Origin: Jiella soli
GTDB taxonomy: Bacteria; Pseudomonadota; Alphaproteobacteria; Rhizobiales; Rhizobiaceae
Reading direction: 5' to 3'
Assembly (NCBI RefSeq): GCF_020615385.1
Contig: NZ_JAJAVB010000024.1
Span: forward strand, 62,001-126,000
Length of the DNA stretch: 64,000 bases
The stretch's first letter is position 1. Every line of letters starts with the position of its first letter. Made by a program: the position numbers and the translations under genes. Below, in pieces: positions 32,412-40,589 of this stretch. Below the pieces are notes generated by a model. It was not told where the DNA came from. It saw only the letters and a program-made list of their open reading frames with translations, and made no database searches.

Positions 32412-33602
32412 ATGCAGAGCAGGGTCGCCGCGATCATCGTCGCGGCCGGGCGCGGCGAGCGTGCCGGACAGTCGCAGGAAGGCCCCAAACAGTATCGCCG
32501 CATCGGCGGTCGAGCGGTTCTTGCACACACCGTGGCGACGTTCCGCGCCCATGACGCGATCGACGAGATCGTCCTCGTCGTCCATCCGGACGACCATGCT
32601 CTCCTCGCCGCTGCACTGGGGCCGCTGATCGAGGGCGTCACGGTCGTCGACGGCGGCAGGGAGCGTCAGGAATCGGTGCGGCTCGGCCTGCAGGCACTCG
32701 CCGGATCGCCTCCCGAGAGCGTGCTGATCCACGACGGCGTCCGCCCCTTCGCCGATACCGCGCTGATCGACGCGGTGATCGCGGCCGTGTCCGCGGAGGC
32801 AGGCGCGATCCCGTCTTTGGCCGTGGCCGACACGCTGAAGCGCTCCGGGCCCGAGGGCGTCGTAACGGAAACTCTCGACCGCTCAGGCCTTTATGCCGCG
32901 CAGACCCCGCAAGGCTTCCCCTTTCGGAAGATCCGCGAGGCGCACGAAGCCGCCTCAGTGTCCGGACGCTCCGGCTTCACCGACGACGCCTCGATTGCGG
33001 AATGGGCGGGGATCCCGGTTCGCCTCGTCGAAGGGGCGCCCGACAACGTCAAGCTGACCACCGCGCGCGACATTGCGCTGGCGGACCGCAAGCTGAGAGG
33101 AGACAGGGCGATGATCGACGTCAGAACCGGCAATGGCTACGACGTCCACAGGCTGGTCGCTGGGAACCACGTCACGCTATGCGGCGTGAGGATTGCGCAC
33201 GACCAGACACTCGACGGCCATTCCGACGCGGATGTCGGCCTGCACGCCCTCACCGACGCGCTGCTGGCGACCTGCGGCGCCGGCGATATCGGCGACCACT
33301 TCCCGCCGAGCGATCCGCAGTGGAAGGGTGCCGCCTCCCACATCTTCGTCCAGAAGGCCGTGGCGATCATCCGCGATCACGGCGGGCGGATCATGAACGC
33401 AGACATCTCGCTGATCTGCGAGGCGCCGAAGATCGCGCCGCATCGCGAAGCGATGTGCGAGGCGATCGCGGCCATGACCGGGCTCAGCCGCGACCGCGTC
33501 TCGGTCAAGGCGACGACCAACGAGACGATCGGCTTCGTCGGCCGCAAGGAGGGGATCGCGGCAATCGCCACGGCGAGCGTCGCCTATGGAGAGAGCCGAT
33601 GA
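32412..33602 (+). CDS. ispDF: bifunctional IspD/IspF (MEP cytidylyltransferase / MECDP synthase)
   Basis: 396-residue fusion catalysing two non-consecutive steps of the MEP isoprenoid pathway. IspD half (about 1-225): [32 protein letters not shown]. IspF half (about 237-393): [39 protein letters not shown], with the zinc-site Asp and His residues visible. ATG at 32412 is chosen because [13 protein letters not shown] is the natural start; an ATG 21 codons upstream lacks homology. The fusion is typical of alphaproteobacteria. It overlaps the next gene by ATGA. Confidence 0.96.
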   Translation: MQSRVAAIIVAAGRGERAGQSQEGPKQYRRIGGRAVLAHTVATFRAHDAIDEIVLVVHPDDHALLAAALGPLIEGVTVVDGGRERQESVRLGLQALAGSPPESVLIHDGVRPFADTALIDAVIAAVSAEAGAIPSLAVADTLKRSGPEGVVTETLDRSGLYAAQTPQGFPFRKIREAHEAASVSGRSGFTDDASIAEWAGIPVRLVEGAPDNVKLTTARDIALADRKLRGDRAMIDVRTGNGYDVHRLVAGNHVTLCGVRIAHDQTLDGHSDADVGLHALTDALLATCGAGDIGDHFPPSDPQWKGAASHIFVQKAVAIIRDHGGRIMNADISLICEAPKIAPHREAMCEAIAAMTGLSRDRVSVKATTNETIGFVGRKEGIAAIATASVAYGESR

Positions 33603-34114
33603 GCACCCTCGCGGCGGATCAGCGAGTCGCAGATGAGATTGCCGCCCTCGCCCGCCAGATCGTCGAGCGCTACAGCGCCGCCGGCTGGACGCTCGCCACC
33701 GCCGAGTCCTGCACCGGCGGCCTTGTCGCCGGCGCGATTACCGATGTCGCCGGCTCCTCCGCCGTGCTCGACCGCGGCTTCGTAACCTATTCCAATCAGG
33801 CGAAGATCGACATGCTCGGCGTCGATCCCGCGGCGCTGGCGGAACATGGCGCGGTCTCGGAGACCGTGGCGCGGCAGATGGCCGAGGGCGCGCGCCGCAA
33901 GGCGGGCGTCGACGCCGCAGTCTCGATCACCGGCATCGCCGGTCCCGGCGGCGGATCGCCGGAAAAGCCGGTCGGGCTCGTGCATTTCGCCTGCGCCGGT
34001 CCGGCCGGGACCGTGCATCGCGAGGAGCGCTTCGGCGAGATCGGGCGGGGACAGGTGCGCAGAGCGTCCGTGCGGGTGGCACTTCGGATACTGAGGCGCG
34101 CGCTCGAAGCCTGA
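33599..34114 (+). CDS. CinA C-terminal domain protein (nicotinamide-nucleotide amidohydrolase family)
   Basis: 171 residues. The single CinA-C/PncC domain carries [37 protein letters not shown] and [18 protein letters not shown], all characteristic. Known members deamidate nicotinamide mononucleotide in NAD recycling. The N-terminal molybdopterin-binding-like domain of full CinA is absent, as in most Gram-negative PncC proteins. Start ATG overlaps the ispDF stop (ATGA), so the two are translationally coupled. Confidence 0.93.
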   Translation: MSTLAADQRVADEIAALARQIVERYSAAGWTLATAESCTGGLVAGAITDVAGSSAVLDRGFVTYSNQAKIDMLGVDPAALAEHGAVSETVARQMAEGARRKAGVDAAVSITGIAGPGGGSPEKPVGLVHFACAGPAGTVHREERFGEIGRGQVRRASVRVALRILRRALEA

Positions 34115-34616
34115 GCCACTGTCGGCAGGCACTATCGCACGGCCTTCGGCCGCGACCCTTCTTTCACAAGCCTCGAACATTTGAGCATCTGTTTCGATGA
34201 TGACGGATCTCGATCCTGCAGGCCTCCCACCACGACGGGAACCGTTCGCAAGCGAACATTCCGGAAGCGGTGGCGTCGCCAGGATGTGAGGATGTGCGCC
34301 GGCTATCCACGGGCCGACCAATCAGCCGTCAGCTGATCAAACCCACACCATCATGCCCCTCCCAACATCTTCCAAGCCCAGCCTGCACAGCGCCAGGAGG
34401 ACCGTAGGCGAGCGCGTCAGAGAGTTATTCGCGAACGGGAGCGACAGAAACGTGAGAAGTCAAAGGAAGCATCAAACAACACTATAATTGATCCTTACAA
34501 TATTTTTAGTTAACTACAGTTAAGATTTCGTAATATGAACTCCCCGGAACAATACTCAACCAGCTCCATTGGTCTATCAGGCGCTGCAAGGCGTTTTGTT
34601 ACCAAGGAGATCTACA
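34115..34616. other. non-coding leader upstream of the exported-protein locus
   Basis: 502 bases without a supportable gene. The first half is ordinary GC-rich DNA with a perfect palindrome GTTCGC-AA-GCGAAC at 34244-34257. From about 34475 to 34550 composition drops sharply to AT-rich, with poly-T and TTAACT-AC-AGTTAA, a perfect 6-bp palindrome at 34510-34523. This AT-rich block ends about 65 bases before the EF-hand gene and probably holds its promoter. Open frames crossing it lack ribosome binding sites. Confidence 0.6.
34510..34523. promoter_or_regulatory. TTAACT-AC-AGTTAA palindrome in the AT-rich leader
   Basis: Perfect 6-bp arms around two bases, 94 bases before the EF-hand start. It reads TTAA-N6-TTAA, one base short of the CtrA consensus TTAA-N7-TTAA; either a CtrA-like site or another operator. 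Confidence 0.45.
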
Positions 34617-34940
34617 ATGAACCATCGTCTTACCAAGCTTACCGCCGCGGCCGCGTTCGCAGTCTCGCTTACCGCCGGTGCGGCGTTCGCTCAGAACGCG
34701 TATTCGGACTGGAACACGGACAACGATGCCGGCGTCAGCCAGGAAGAGTTCAACACCGCATTCGACAAGGGCGGCGTCTACGATTCCTGGGATACCGATG
34801 ACGACGGCGTCCTGAGCAAGAGCGAGTTCGATACCGGCGTCTACGGTGCCTATGACCGCGACGACAGCGGCGCGATCGAAGAGCCCGAGTTCGGCGATGT
34901 CGGCGACGACATGGGCGATGGCGGTCTCTTCGACGTCTGA
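34617..34940 (+). CDS. exported triple EF-hand protein
   Basis: 107 residues. Signal peptide with cleavage after AFA (25/26). Three EF-hand loops follow in the 82-residue mature protein: residues 33-44 (NTDNDAGVSQEE, with Ala at the usual Gly position), 59-70 (DTDDDGVLSKSE, canonical) and 80-91 (DRDDSGAIEEPE, canonical). The mature protein is very acidic, with a DDMGDGG tail. Calcium binding in the periplasm or outside is likely. AAGGAG lies 8 bases upstream of the ATG. First gene of a three-gene same-strand locus of exported proteins. Confidence 0.85.
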   Translation: MNHRLTKLTAAAAFAVSLTAGAAFAQNAYSDWNTDNDAGVSQEEFNTAFDKGGVYDSWDTDDDGVLSKSEFDTGVYGAYDRDDSGAIEEPEFGDVGDDMGDGGLFDV

Positions 34941-34966
34941 TCCGCTTTGACGTTGATCCCTCGGCT

Positions 34967-34985
34967 GGCCGGCTACGCGCCGGCC
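34967..34985 (+). terminator. hairpin after the EF-hand gene
   Basis: GGCCGGC-TACGC-GCCGGCC, perfect 7-bp arms, no T-tract, 26 bases after the stop. Probably an attenuator or 3'-end stabiliser within the locus. Confidence 0.45.
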
Positions 34986-35012
34986 GGCACATAAGACAGA
35001 AAGGACTTTCTC

Positions 35013-35399
35013 ATGAAAAATCTAATTCTCGCTGCTACGTTCGTCGCCCTCGGTGTTTCGCCGGTGATGGCTCAGTCGAATGACGCCGGCCAGGACGCGA
35101 CCACGAACAACGGTGCCATGTCCTCGTCCTCCGCACCGCCGATGTCGGCGGAAGACATGGTGGCCTCCCAGAAAAAGGTCCTGAAGGCGCTGGAGACGGC
35201 CGGCTACACCGATGCCGCGATCATGGACGCCGCATACATGGTTCAGGCCCAGACGCCGGATGGCGAGACGGTCCTGATGATGATCGACACGAGCGGCCGC
35301 GTCATGGGGGCGCAGAAAGCGCCGCAGGCCAGCGGCCAGTCCGGCTCCGCGTCCGGTTCGGACTCTTCCAACTCGTCCTCTTCCGACAAGAGCAAGTAA
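35013..35399 (+). CDS. small exported protein with serine-rich tail
   Basis: 128 residues. Signal peptide with cleavage after VMA (20/21). A short Ser/Asn-rich stretch leads to one folded segment (about 43-100: KALETAGYTDAAIMDAAYMV then TPDGETVLMMIDTSGRVMG) and a C-terminal tail dominated by Ser/Gly/Asp. The segment resembles small exported proteins of Hyphomicrobiales with a GYTD...F/YLVxA...G.PVMMVI pattern and a PepSY-like topology; this is a weak recognition, not a family assignment. Between the EF-hand and PRC-barrel genes. Confidence 0.75.
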   Translation: MKNLILAATFVALGVSPVMAQSNDAGQDATTNNGAMSSSSAPPMSAEDMVASQKKVLKALETAGYTDAAIMDAAYMVQAQTPDGETVLMMIDTSGRVMGAQKAPQASGQSGSASGSDSSNSSSSDKSK

Positions 35400-35420
35400 G
35401 CGACGCCACTCCAAATGCTG

Positions 35421-35448
35421 TGGCCGGCGCAGAGCGCGCCGGCCATTT
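35421..35448 (+). terminator. strong hairpin between the second and third exported-protein genes
   Basis: TGGCCGGCGC-AGAGC-GCGCCGGCCA, perfect 10-bp stem, 5-base loop, followed by only three T. It starts 22 bases after the stop at 35399. Probably a partial terminator setting relative expression of the downstream gene. Confidence 0.65.
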
Positions 35449-35507
35449 CCCGGCCCGGAAGCGCGCACCGAACATACTTCCAGGCAGGCACGTAAGGAGG
35501 TGCATCG

Positions 35508-36269
35508 ATGCATATCAGAAATTTTGTAGTGGCGTTCTCCGTCCTCTTCGCCACGCAGGCTTTCGGACAGCCGAGCGACGGCGCGCCGACGCCACCGAAA
35601 GACAAGGGATCGGCCGCACGGTCCGGTCCCGGTCTGATGCCCAGCCGAGGTTTCACGGCCGAGGCGCTGTTGCAGCAGGACGTTTCCGGCCAGGATGGCG
35701 AGCCCATCGGCGAAATGATCAATTTCGAGATCGGCCGCGATAACGCAATTCAGCGCGTCCTCATCAACTCCGACGGTTTTCTCGGCATCGACGAGACCGT
35801 GATTGCGGTTCCCTACAAGGCGATCGATCTAACAGTGGATGAAGATGGGATCCGAGCCAGCATCGAAGAGGACGATACAGACGCCTACTCGATCTTCGGA
35901 CCGGAAGAGGGAAGTTCGGCGTCGGCACCAAGCTTCCGCGTATCCTCGCTGCTCGGCGACAATGTCCTGCTCCAGGATGGCGGCGAGTTCGGCTATCTCG
36001 CGGATCTCGCGTTCGACCTGGAGGGCCGCCTTCAAGCGGTCATCGTGCGACCGGATATCAGTTCCGACGCGGAAGGGTACTACGCATTCGCCTTCGAACG
36101 CGGCGATGTCACCGGGCAGGGTTTCGATCCTTCGGCGGTCAGCTATACGCTTCCTCTCGATCGGGACGCTGTCCTGAAAGAGGATGGTTTCGATTACGAA
36201 GCCTATCGGAAGAACAGCATCCTGAAGACGCCGGGGAGTGAGCAGGCATCACAGACCTCGTCCCAGTAA
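35508..36269 (+). CDS. exported protein with two PRC-barrel domains
   Basis: 253 residues. Signal peptide with cleavage near residue 20 (AFG/QP). PRC-barrel 1 at about 48-110 (FTAEALLQQDVSGQDGEPIG, then VPYKAIDL); PRC-barrel 2 at about 142-215 (FRVSSLLGDNVLLQDGGEFG). PRC-barrels are small beta-barrel adaptor domains; exported examples are common in Hyphomicrobiales and of unknown role. The ribosome binding site TAAGGAGGT (35493-35501) is an essentially perfect anti-Shine-Dalgarno match, suggesting strong translation. Last gene of the exported-protein locus. Confidence 0.85.
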   Translation: MHIRNFVVAFSVLFATQAFGQPSDGAPTPPKDKGSAARSGPGLMPSRGFTAEALLQQDVSGQDGEPIGEMINFEIGRDNAIQRVLINSDGFLGIDETVIAVPYKAIDLTVDEDGIRASIEEDDTDAYSIFGPEEGSSASAPSFRVSSLLGDNVLLQDGGEFGYLADLAFDLEGRLQAVIVRPDISSDAEGYYAFAFERGDVTGQGFDPSAVSYTLPLDRDAVLKEDGFDYEAYRKNSILKTPGSEQASQTSSQ

Positions 36270-36314
36270 GCGCTGGCAGCGGCGCTTCGAGCAGCAGGGC
36301 AGAGCCGTCATCGA

Positions 36315-36333
36315 GACCGGTTCTTCCCCGGTC
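36315..36333. terminator. small hairpin after the PRC-barrel gene
   Basis: GACCGG-N7-CCGGTC, 6-bp arms, between the PRC-barrel gene (ends 36269) and the convergent COQ10-like gene (ends 36434). No T-tract beyond the loop. Confidence 0.35.
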
Positions 36334-36433
36334 CCGAAGCACGTCCACGTATTCTGCCACAGCAACTCCACGCCAGGATCGCGTTATGGGAGCAGCAGTG
36401 CTGTCATTGGGATAGCTCCGGCCCTCGCCTCCC

Positions 36434-36880
36434 TCACCCGTAGATCTTGTCGGCCCGCTCCTCGAAAGCCTGCGCAAATCTTCGAAAGGCGTAGTCGAAC
36501 ATCGAACCCATCAAGAGCCCGAGCGTGCGGCTCTTGAACTCGTATTCGATGAAGAACTTCACGTCGCACATCCCCTCGCCGGCCGGTTCGAAGGTCCAGC
36601 GATTGTCGAGGAACCTGAACGGCCCGTTGACGTAGGAGACGTCGATCCGGTTCTCGTCCGGCTTCAGCAGAACCTGCGAGGTGAAGGTCTCCCTGACCAT
36701 CTTGTAGGCGACGGTCATATCGGCGATGAGCAAGCGCTTGCCGTCCTTCTCGCGCTCGGACCGGATCACCAGCCGCTGGCAGAGCGGCAGGAATTCGGGA
36801 TACTTCTCGATGTCGGCAACGAGCGCATACATCTGTTGCGGCGTGTGGCGAACGCGGCGGGTCGTTTCGAATTTCGGCAT
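36434..36880 (-). CDS. COQ10/RatA-like START-domain protein
   Basis: 148 residues covering one polyketide-cyclase/START-type domain: VRHTPQQMYALVADIEKYPEFLPLC at the N-terminus (trimmed here), VSYVNGPFRFLDNRW in the middle, and the helix with FDYAFRRFAQAFEERA at the end. Relatives include mitochondrial COQ10, a ubiquinone-binding chaperone for respiration, and E. coli RatA, once reported as a toxin. Position 13 bases after lipA, as in other Hyphomicrobiales, favours the COQ10-like role. Confidence 0.9.
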   Translation of the reverse strand: MPKFETTRRVRHTPQQMYALVADIEKYPEFLPLCQRLVIRSEREKDGKRLLIADMTVAYKMVRETFTSQVLLKPDENRIDVSYVNGPFRFLDNRWTFEPAGEGMCDVKFFIEYEFKSRTLGLLMGSMFDYAFRRFAQAFEERADKIYG

Positions 36881-36893
36881 CGGTGCGAAGAAC

Positions 36894-37868
36894 TCAGGCG
36901 GCGGCCTGGCGCGCGAGCCGCGCGGCCTTCAGGCGCTCGAAATCCTCGCCGGCATGGTGCGAGGAACGGGTGAGCGGGCTGGCGGAAACGACCAGGAATC
37001 CCTTGGTCAGCGCCACCGTCTCGAACGACTTGAACTCGTCCGGGGTCACGTAGCGGATGACCGGGTGGTGCTTGCGGGTCGGCTGCAGATATTGGCCGAT
37101 GGTGAGGAAGTCGACATCGGCGGTCCGCAAATCGTCCATGAGCTGGATGACCTCGTTGCGCTCCTCGCCGAGCCCGACCATGATTCCGGACTTGGTGAAG
37201 ATCGTGGGATCGAGTTCCTTCACCCGCTGCAGGAGCCGGATCGAGTGGAAGTAGCGGGCGCCGGGGCGGACCGTCAGATATTTCGACGGCACCGTCTCGA
37301 GATTGTGGTTGAAGACGTCGGGCTTGGCGGCGACCACAGCCTTTAGCGCGCCGGGCTTGCGCAGGAAGTCGGGCGTGAGGATTTCAATCGTCGTGCCGGG
37401 CGCCGCGGCGCGGATGGCGCGGATCGTCCTGACGAAATGCTCGGCGCCGCCATCGACGAGGTCGTCGCGGTCAACGGAGGTGATTACGACATGGGCAAGG
37501 CCCATGGCGGCCACGGCTCGCCCGACGTTCTCCGGCTCGCTCTCGTCCAGCGCATGCGGCAGCCCGGTGGCGACGTTACAGAAGGAACAGGCTCTGGTGC
37601 AGATCCCGCCCATGATCATGAAGGTCGCGTGCTTCTTCTCCCAGCAGCCGCCAATATTGGGGCAGCCGGCTTCCTCGCAGACCGTCACGAGATTGTTCGA
37701 GCGGGCGATTTCGCGCGTCTCGAAATAGCCCTTGGACATCGGCGCCTTGACGCGGATCCAGTCGGGCTTGGGAAGGCTCGCCCCCTGGTCGGGGCGATGG
37801 GCCTTTTCGGGATGCCGCGGCCGAGGCTTCGCCTCGGCCGGCTGGCGGTTATCGAGCACGGTGACCAT
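36894..37868 (-). CDS. lipA: lipoyl synthase
   Basis: 324-residue radical-SAM enzyme that inserts two sulfur atoms into protein-bound octanoyl groups. The auxiliary-cluster cysteines are in [20 protein letters not shown] and the radical-SAM motif is CTRACSFC. The ATG at 37868 (MVTVLDNRQ) is preferred to a TTG three codons upstream. Its products are needed by the lipoyl domains of PdhB and PdhC, encoded upstream in the same block. Confidence 0.97.
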   Translation of the reverse strand: MVTVLDNRQPAEAKPRPRHPEKAHRPDQGASLPKPDWIRVKAPMSKGYFETREIARSNNLVTVCEEAGCPNIGGCWEKKHATFMIMGGICTRACSFCNVATGLPHALDESEPENVGRAVAAMGLAHVVITSVDRDDLVDGGAEHFVRTIRAIRAAAPGTTIEILTPDFLRKPGALKAVVAAKPDVFNHNLETVPSKYLTVRPGARYFHSIRLLQRVKELDPTIFTKSGIMVGLGEERNEVIQLMDDLRTADVDFLTIGQYLQPTRKHHPVIRYVTPDEFKSFETVALTKGFLVVSASPLTRSSHHAGEDFERLKAARLARQAAA

Positions 37869-37935
37869 GAGGTTCAATTAAGCCCCGAAGCCGTCCAGTG
37901 CAATCTCGGCAGACGCATCTCTGCCATGCCGGCAA

Positions 37936-38190
37936 TCAGCGGCGCACCAGACGGGCGATGAAGATGAGGAGGCAGGCGCCGACGAAGCCGACGATCAGAT
38001 ATTCCCAGGAGAAGGAGGCGCCCGCCCCCGATCCCAGGCCCGTCAGCCGCAGGATGAAGCTGAGAACGATCGCCCCGACGACGCCGAGGATGATGTTCAT
38101 CATCAGCCCCATGTCGCTCTTCATGACCTTCTCGGCCAGCCACCCGGCAATGCCTCCAACGATGATGGCGGCAAGAAAACTTCCGATCAT
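37936..38190 (-). CDS. GlsB/YeaQ/YmgE family membrane protein
   Basis: 84 residues, nearly all membrane: three hydrophobic helices with the family glycine pattern (IIVGGIAGWLAEKVM, MNIILGVVGAIVLS, YLIVGFVGACLLIFIA). Members are small stress-associated inner-membrane proteins of undefined function (transglycosylase-associated by old annotation). ATG at 38190 starts the first helix; an in-frame upstream start adds 12 residues. It lies between lpdA and lipA on the same strand. Confidence 0.88.
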   Translation of the reverse strand: MIGSFLAAIIVGGIAGWLAEKVMKSDMGLMMNIILGVVGAIVLSFILRLTGLGSGAGASFSWEYLIVGFVGACLLIFIARLVRR

Positions 38191-38346
38191 TCCCCGATAC
38201 TCCTGTAGGATGGACGATACTTCCACCCGCTAGGTAGCGCCGGCGAGGGCCGGACAAGGGGTACGGACGCTTTTCTGCCACACTCCGCCGCAGGTTTGCG
38301 GCAGACTTCGGCACACGGCGCGAGATCGGCCGCGTGCCATTCGGTT

Positions 38347-39801
38347 CTACATGTGGATGACGCGGCCGAAGGCGTCCAGAACGCTCTCGTGCATCATCTC
38401 CGACAGGGTCGGATGCGGGAAGACCGTGTGCATCAGCTCCTCCTCCGTCGTCTCCAGGCCCATCGCAATGACGAAGCCCTGGATCAGTTCGGTGACTTCC
38501 GCGCCGACCATGTGGGCCCCCAGAAGCTCGCCTGTCTCGGCATCGAACACCGTCTTGACCAGGCCCTCCGGTTCGCCGAGCGCGATCGCCTTGCCGTTGC
38601 CGCGGAAGGTGAACCGACCGACTTTGACCTTGCGGCCCGCCTCCTTGGCCTTCGCTTCCGTCAATCCGACGGAGGCGACCTGCGGCTGGCAATAGGTACA
38701 GCCGGGGATCTCTGTCTTCTTCATGGGATGGACGTCGAGCCCCTTGATCTTTTCGACGCAGATCGTGCCCTCGTGCTCGGCCTTGTGGGCCAGCATCGGC
38801 GGGCCGGCGACGTCTCCGATGGCATAGATGCCCTCGACATTGGTCTTGCCGTACGGGTCGATCTTGACGATGCCACGCTCGATCTGAACGCCGGCTTCTT
38901 CGAGGCCCAGCCCTTCGGTATTGCCCATCACGCCCACGGCGGAGATCAGCCGCTCGGCCTTCAGCGTCTGCGACTTGCCGTCCTTCGTCTCGACGGTGAC
39001 GGAAACGCCATTCGCGCCCTTCTCCACCTTCGTCACCTTGGCGCCGGTGAGGATCTTCAGCCCCTGCTTTTCGAACTGCTTGCGGGCGACGCCGGCGATT
39101 TCGGCATCCTCGACCGGCATGATCTGCGGCAGGAGTTCGACGACCGTCACGTCTGCGCCCATCGTCTTGTAGAAGGAGGCGAACTCGATACCGATGGCGC
39201 CCGAGCCCATCACGATCAGGCTCTTCGGCATCGCCTTCGGCTTCATCGCCTCGAAATAGGTCCAGATCCGGTCGCCATCCGGCTCGATGCCCGGCAGGAC
39301 ACGCGGGCGCGCGCCGGTGGCGACGATCACATGCTTGGCCTTGTAGCGGCCCTCGCCGAGCACGCCCTTGGGGATCGGGTTCTGCGGCTCGACGACCGGC
39401 TTCTGCATCTTGCCGACGGTGACCTCGACCGGGCCGCCCTTCGGTGCTTTGGCGATCTTCGCCTCGCCCCAGATGACGTCGATCTTGTTCTTCTTCATGA
39501 GATAGCCGACGCCGCCGGCGAGCTGGCCGGAAACGCCGCGGGAGCGCTTGACGACGGCTTCCATGTCGAAGTCCGGCTTCTGGATCTTCAGGCCGTAGTT
39601 CGAGGCATTCTCCGCATAATGGAAGATCTCGGCCGAGCGCAGGAGCGCCTTGGTCGGGATGCAGCCCCAGTTGAGGCAGATGCCGCCGAGATGCTCGCGC
39701 TCGACCACGGCCGTCTTGAAGCCGAGCTGGGCGGCTCGGATCGCCGCGACGTAGCCGCCGGGCCCGCCGCCGATGATGAGAATGTCGTAGGCGTCAGCCA
39801 T
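38347..39801 (-). CDS. lpdA: dihydrolipoyl dehydrogenase
   Basis: 484-residue FAD/NAD disulfide oxidoreductase, the E3 component of the pyruvate dehydrogenase complex. FAD-binding GGGPGGYVAAIRAAQLG, redox-active disulfide GGICLNWGCIPTKALL, NAD-binding GSGAIGIEFASFY, second FAD motif YAIGDVAGPPMLAHKAEHEG, and the C-terminal interface motif HTVFPHPTLSE with the catalytic His. No N-terminal lipoyl domain. Separated from pdhC by an SGNH hydrolase gene. Confidence 0.97.
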   Translation of the reverse strand: MADAYDILIIGGGPGGYVAAIRAAQLGFKTAVVEREHLGGICLNWGCIPTKALLRSAEIFHYAENASNYGLKIQKPDFDMEAVVKRSRGVSGQLAGGVGYLMKKNKIDVIWGEAKIAKAPKGGPVEVTVGKMQKPVVEPQNPIPKGVLGEGRYKAKHVIVATGARPRVLPGIEPDGDRIWTYFEAMKPKAMPKSLIVMGSGAIGIEFASFYKTMGADVTVVELLPQIMPVEDAEIAGVARKQFEKQGLKILTGAKVTKVEKGANGVSVTVETKDGKSQTLKAERLISAVGVMGNTEGLGLEEAGVQIERGIVKIDPYGKTNVEGIYAIGDVAGPPMLAHKAEHEGTICVEKIKGLDVHPMKKTEIPGCTYCQPQVASVGLTEAKAKEAGRKVKVGRFTFRGNGKAIALGEPEGLVKTVFDAETGELLGAHMVGAEVTELIQGFVIAMGLETTEEELMHTVFPHPTLSEMMHESVLDAFGRVIHM

Positions 39802-39921
39802 GGGTCGTCTCCCCGGACGGTCGTTTCTCGTCTGTCGTCGTCGATCGAAAGATGGCGTCTGGGAGCCGGCGGCTGCCTGCGCCGAGCCCCGCTGGATTTG
39901 CAGGCCTGTCCGGCGTACCCC

Positions 39922-40569
39922 TCATGCCTCGTCCGCGAGCAGCTTGCGCACGGGCTCGATCAGCGCCTCGCCCAGCGCCTTGGTGTGCTCGGCGGTCAGA
40001 TGCACGCCATCGAGCGGCGTCGTCTCGCAGACCTCGGACGCATCGAAGAAGGCGCATTTGTACTCCTCGGCCACCTTGGTGAAGGCCGAGCGGAAATGCT
40101 GCGATTCCTCGACCGCATGCCCGAAGAGCAGCGCAAAGTCCGGCTCCGTCGTCTCGCAGAAGATCGGCGGCGCGACGAGAAGGATTTTCGGCGCGGTGTA
40201 GCCGCGCTGATAGGGAAAGCCGAGGACGATCTCGACCAGCCGCTCCATGCCCTGACGCGATTCGAACACTCGCCCGGCGCCGGTGTGCTTCTTCAAATCA
40301 TTGGTGCCAAGCATCAGGATCACGAGGTCAAGCGGCTGGTGGGCGCCCAGCGCCGTCGGCAGGGTCTTCACGGCGTTTCGTTCGGCCGAGACCATCTGGT
40401 CGTCGAAGACCGTGGTGCGCCCGTTGAGCGCGTCGGTGATGACATAAGCCTCGTTCTCGAACGCCTTCGACAGGACGTTCGGCCAGCGCACCTCGTGATC
40501 GTGGCGCAGCCCGGTCTCCGTGTTGTAGCCCCAGGTGAGCGAGTCGCCGTAGCAAAGGATGGTCTTCAC
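39922..40569 (-). CDS. SGNH/GDSL hydrolase (arylesterase-like)
   Basis: 215 residues from a GTG at 40569. Blocks of the SGNH family: YGDSLTWGYN (catalytic Ser), a central glycine, LMLGTNDLK (Asn), and DGVHLTAEHTKALG (catalytic Asp and His). No signal peptide, so cytoplasmic. Similar to rhizobial arylesterase-like hydrolases. It lies 20 bases after pdhC and 120 bases before lpdA, an accessory enzyme in the pdh operon; natural substrate unknown. Confidence 0.9.
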   Translation of the reverse strand: MKTILCYGDSLTWGYNTETGLRHDHEVRWPNVLSKAFENEAYVITDALNGRTTVFDDQMVSAERNAVKTLPTALGAHQPLDLVILMLGTNDLKKHTGAGRVFESRQGMERLVEIVLGFPYQRGYTAPKILLVAPPIFCETTEPDFALLFGHAVEESQHFRSAFTKVAEEYKCAFFDASEVCETTPLDGVHLTAEHTKALGEALIEPVRKLLADEA

Positions 40570-40589
40570 GATTGCATTCTCCGCCCGCC

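Noticed and set aside
34115-34616. Search for an EcfG-type promoter (GGAAC-N16/17-CGTT)
   Set aside because: GGAAC occurs at 34239 and 34546, but neither has a CGTT at the proper distance.
34535-34801. 88-codon plus-strand frame overlapping the start of the EF-hand gene
   Set aside because: Out of frame with the EF-hand protein, which has a signal peptide, loops and a ribosome binding site.
38287-38338. Palindromes after lpdA (6-bp and imperfect 10-bp stems) as terminator
   Set aside because: No T-tract on the minus strand and the downstream genes seem part of the same block; evidence too weak to call.
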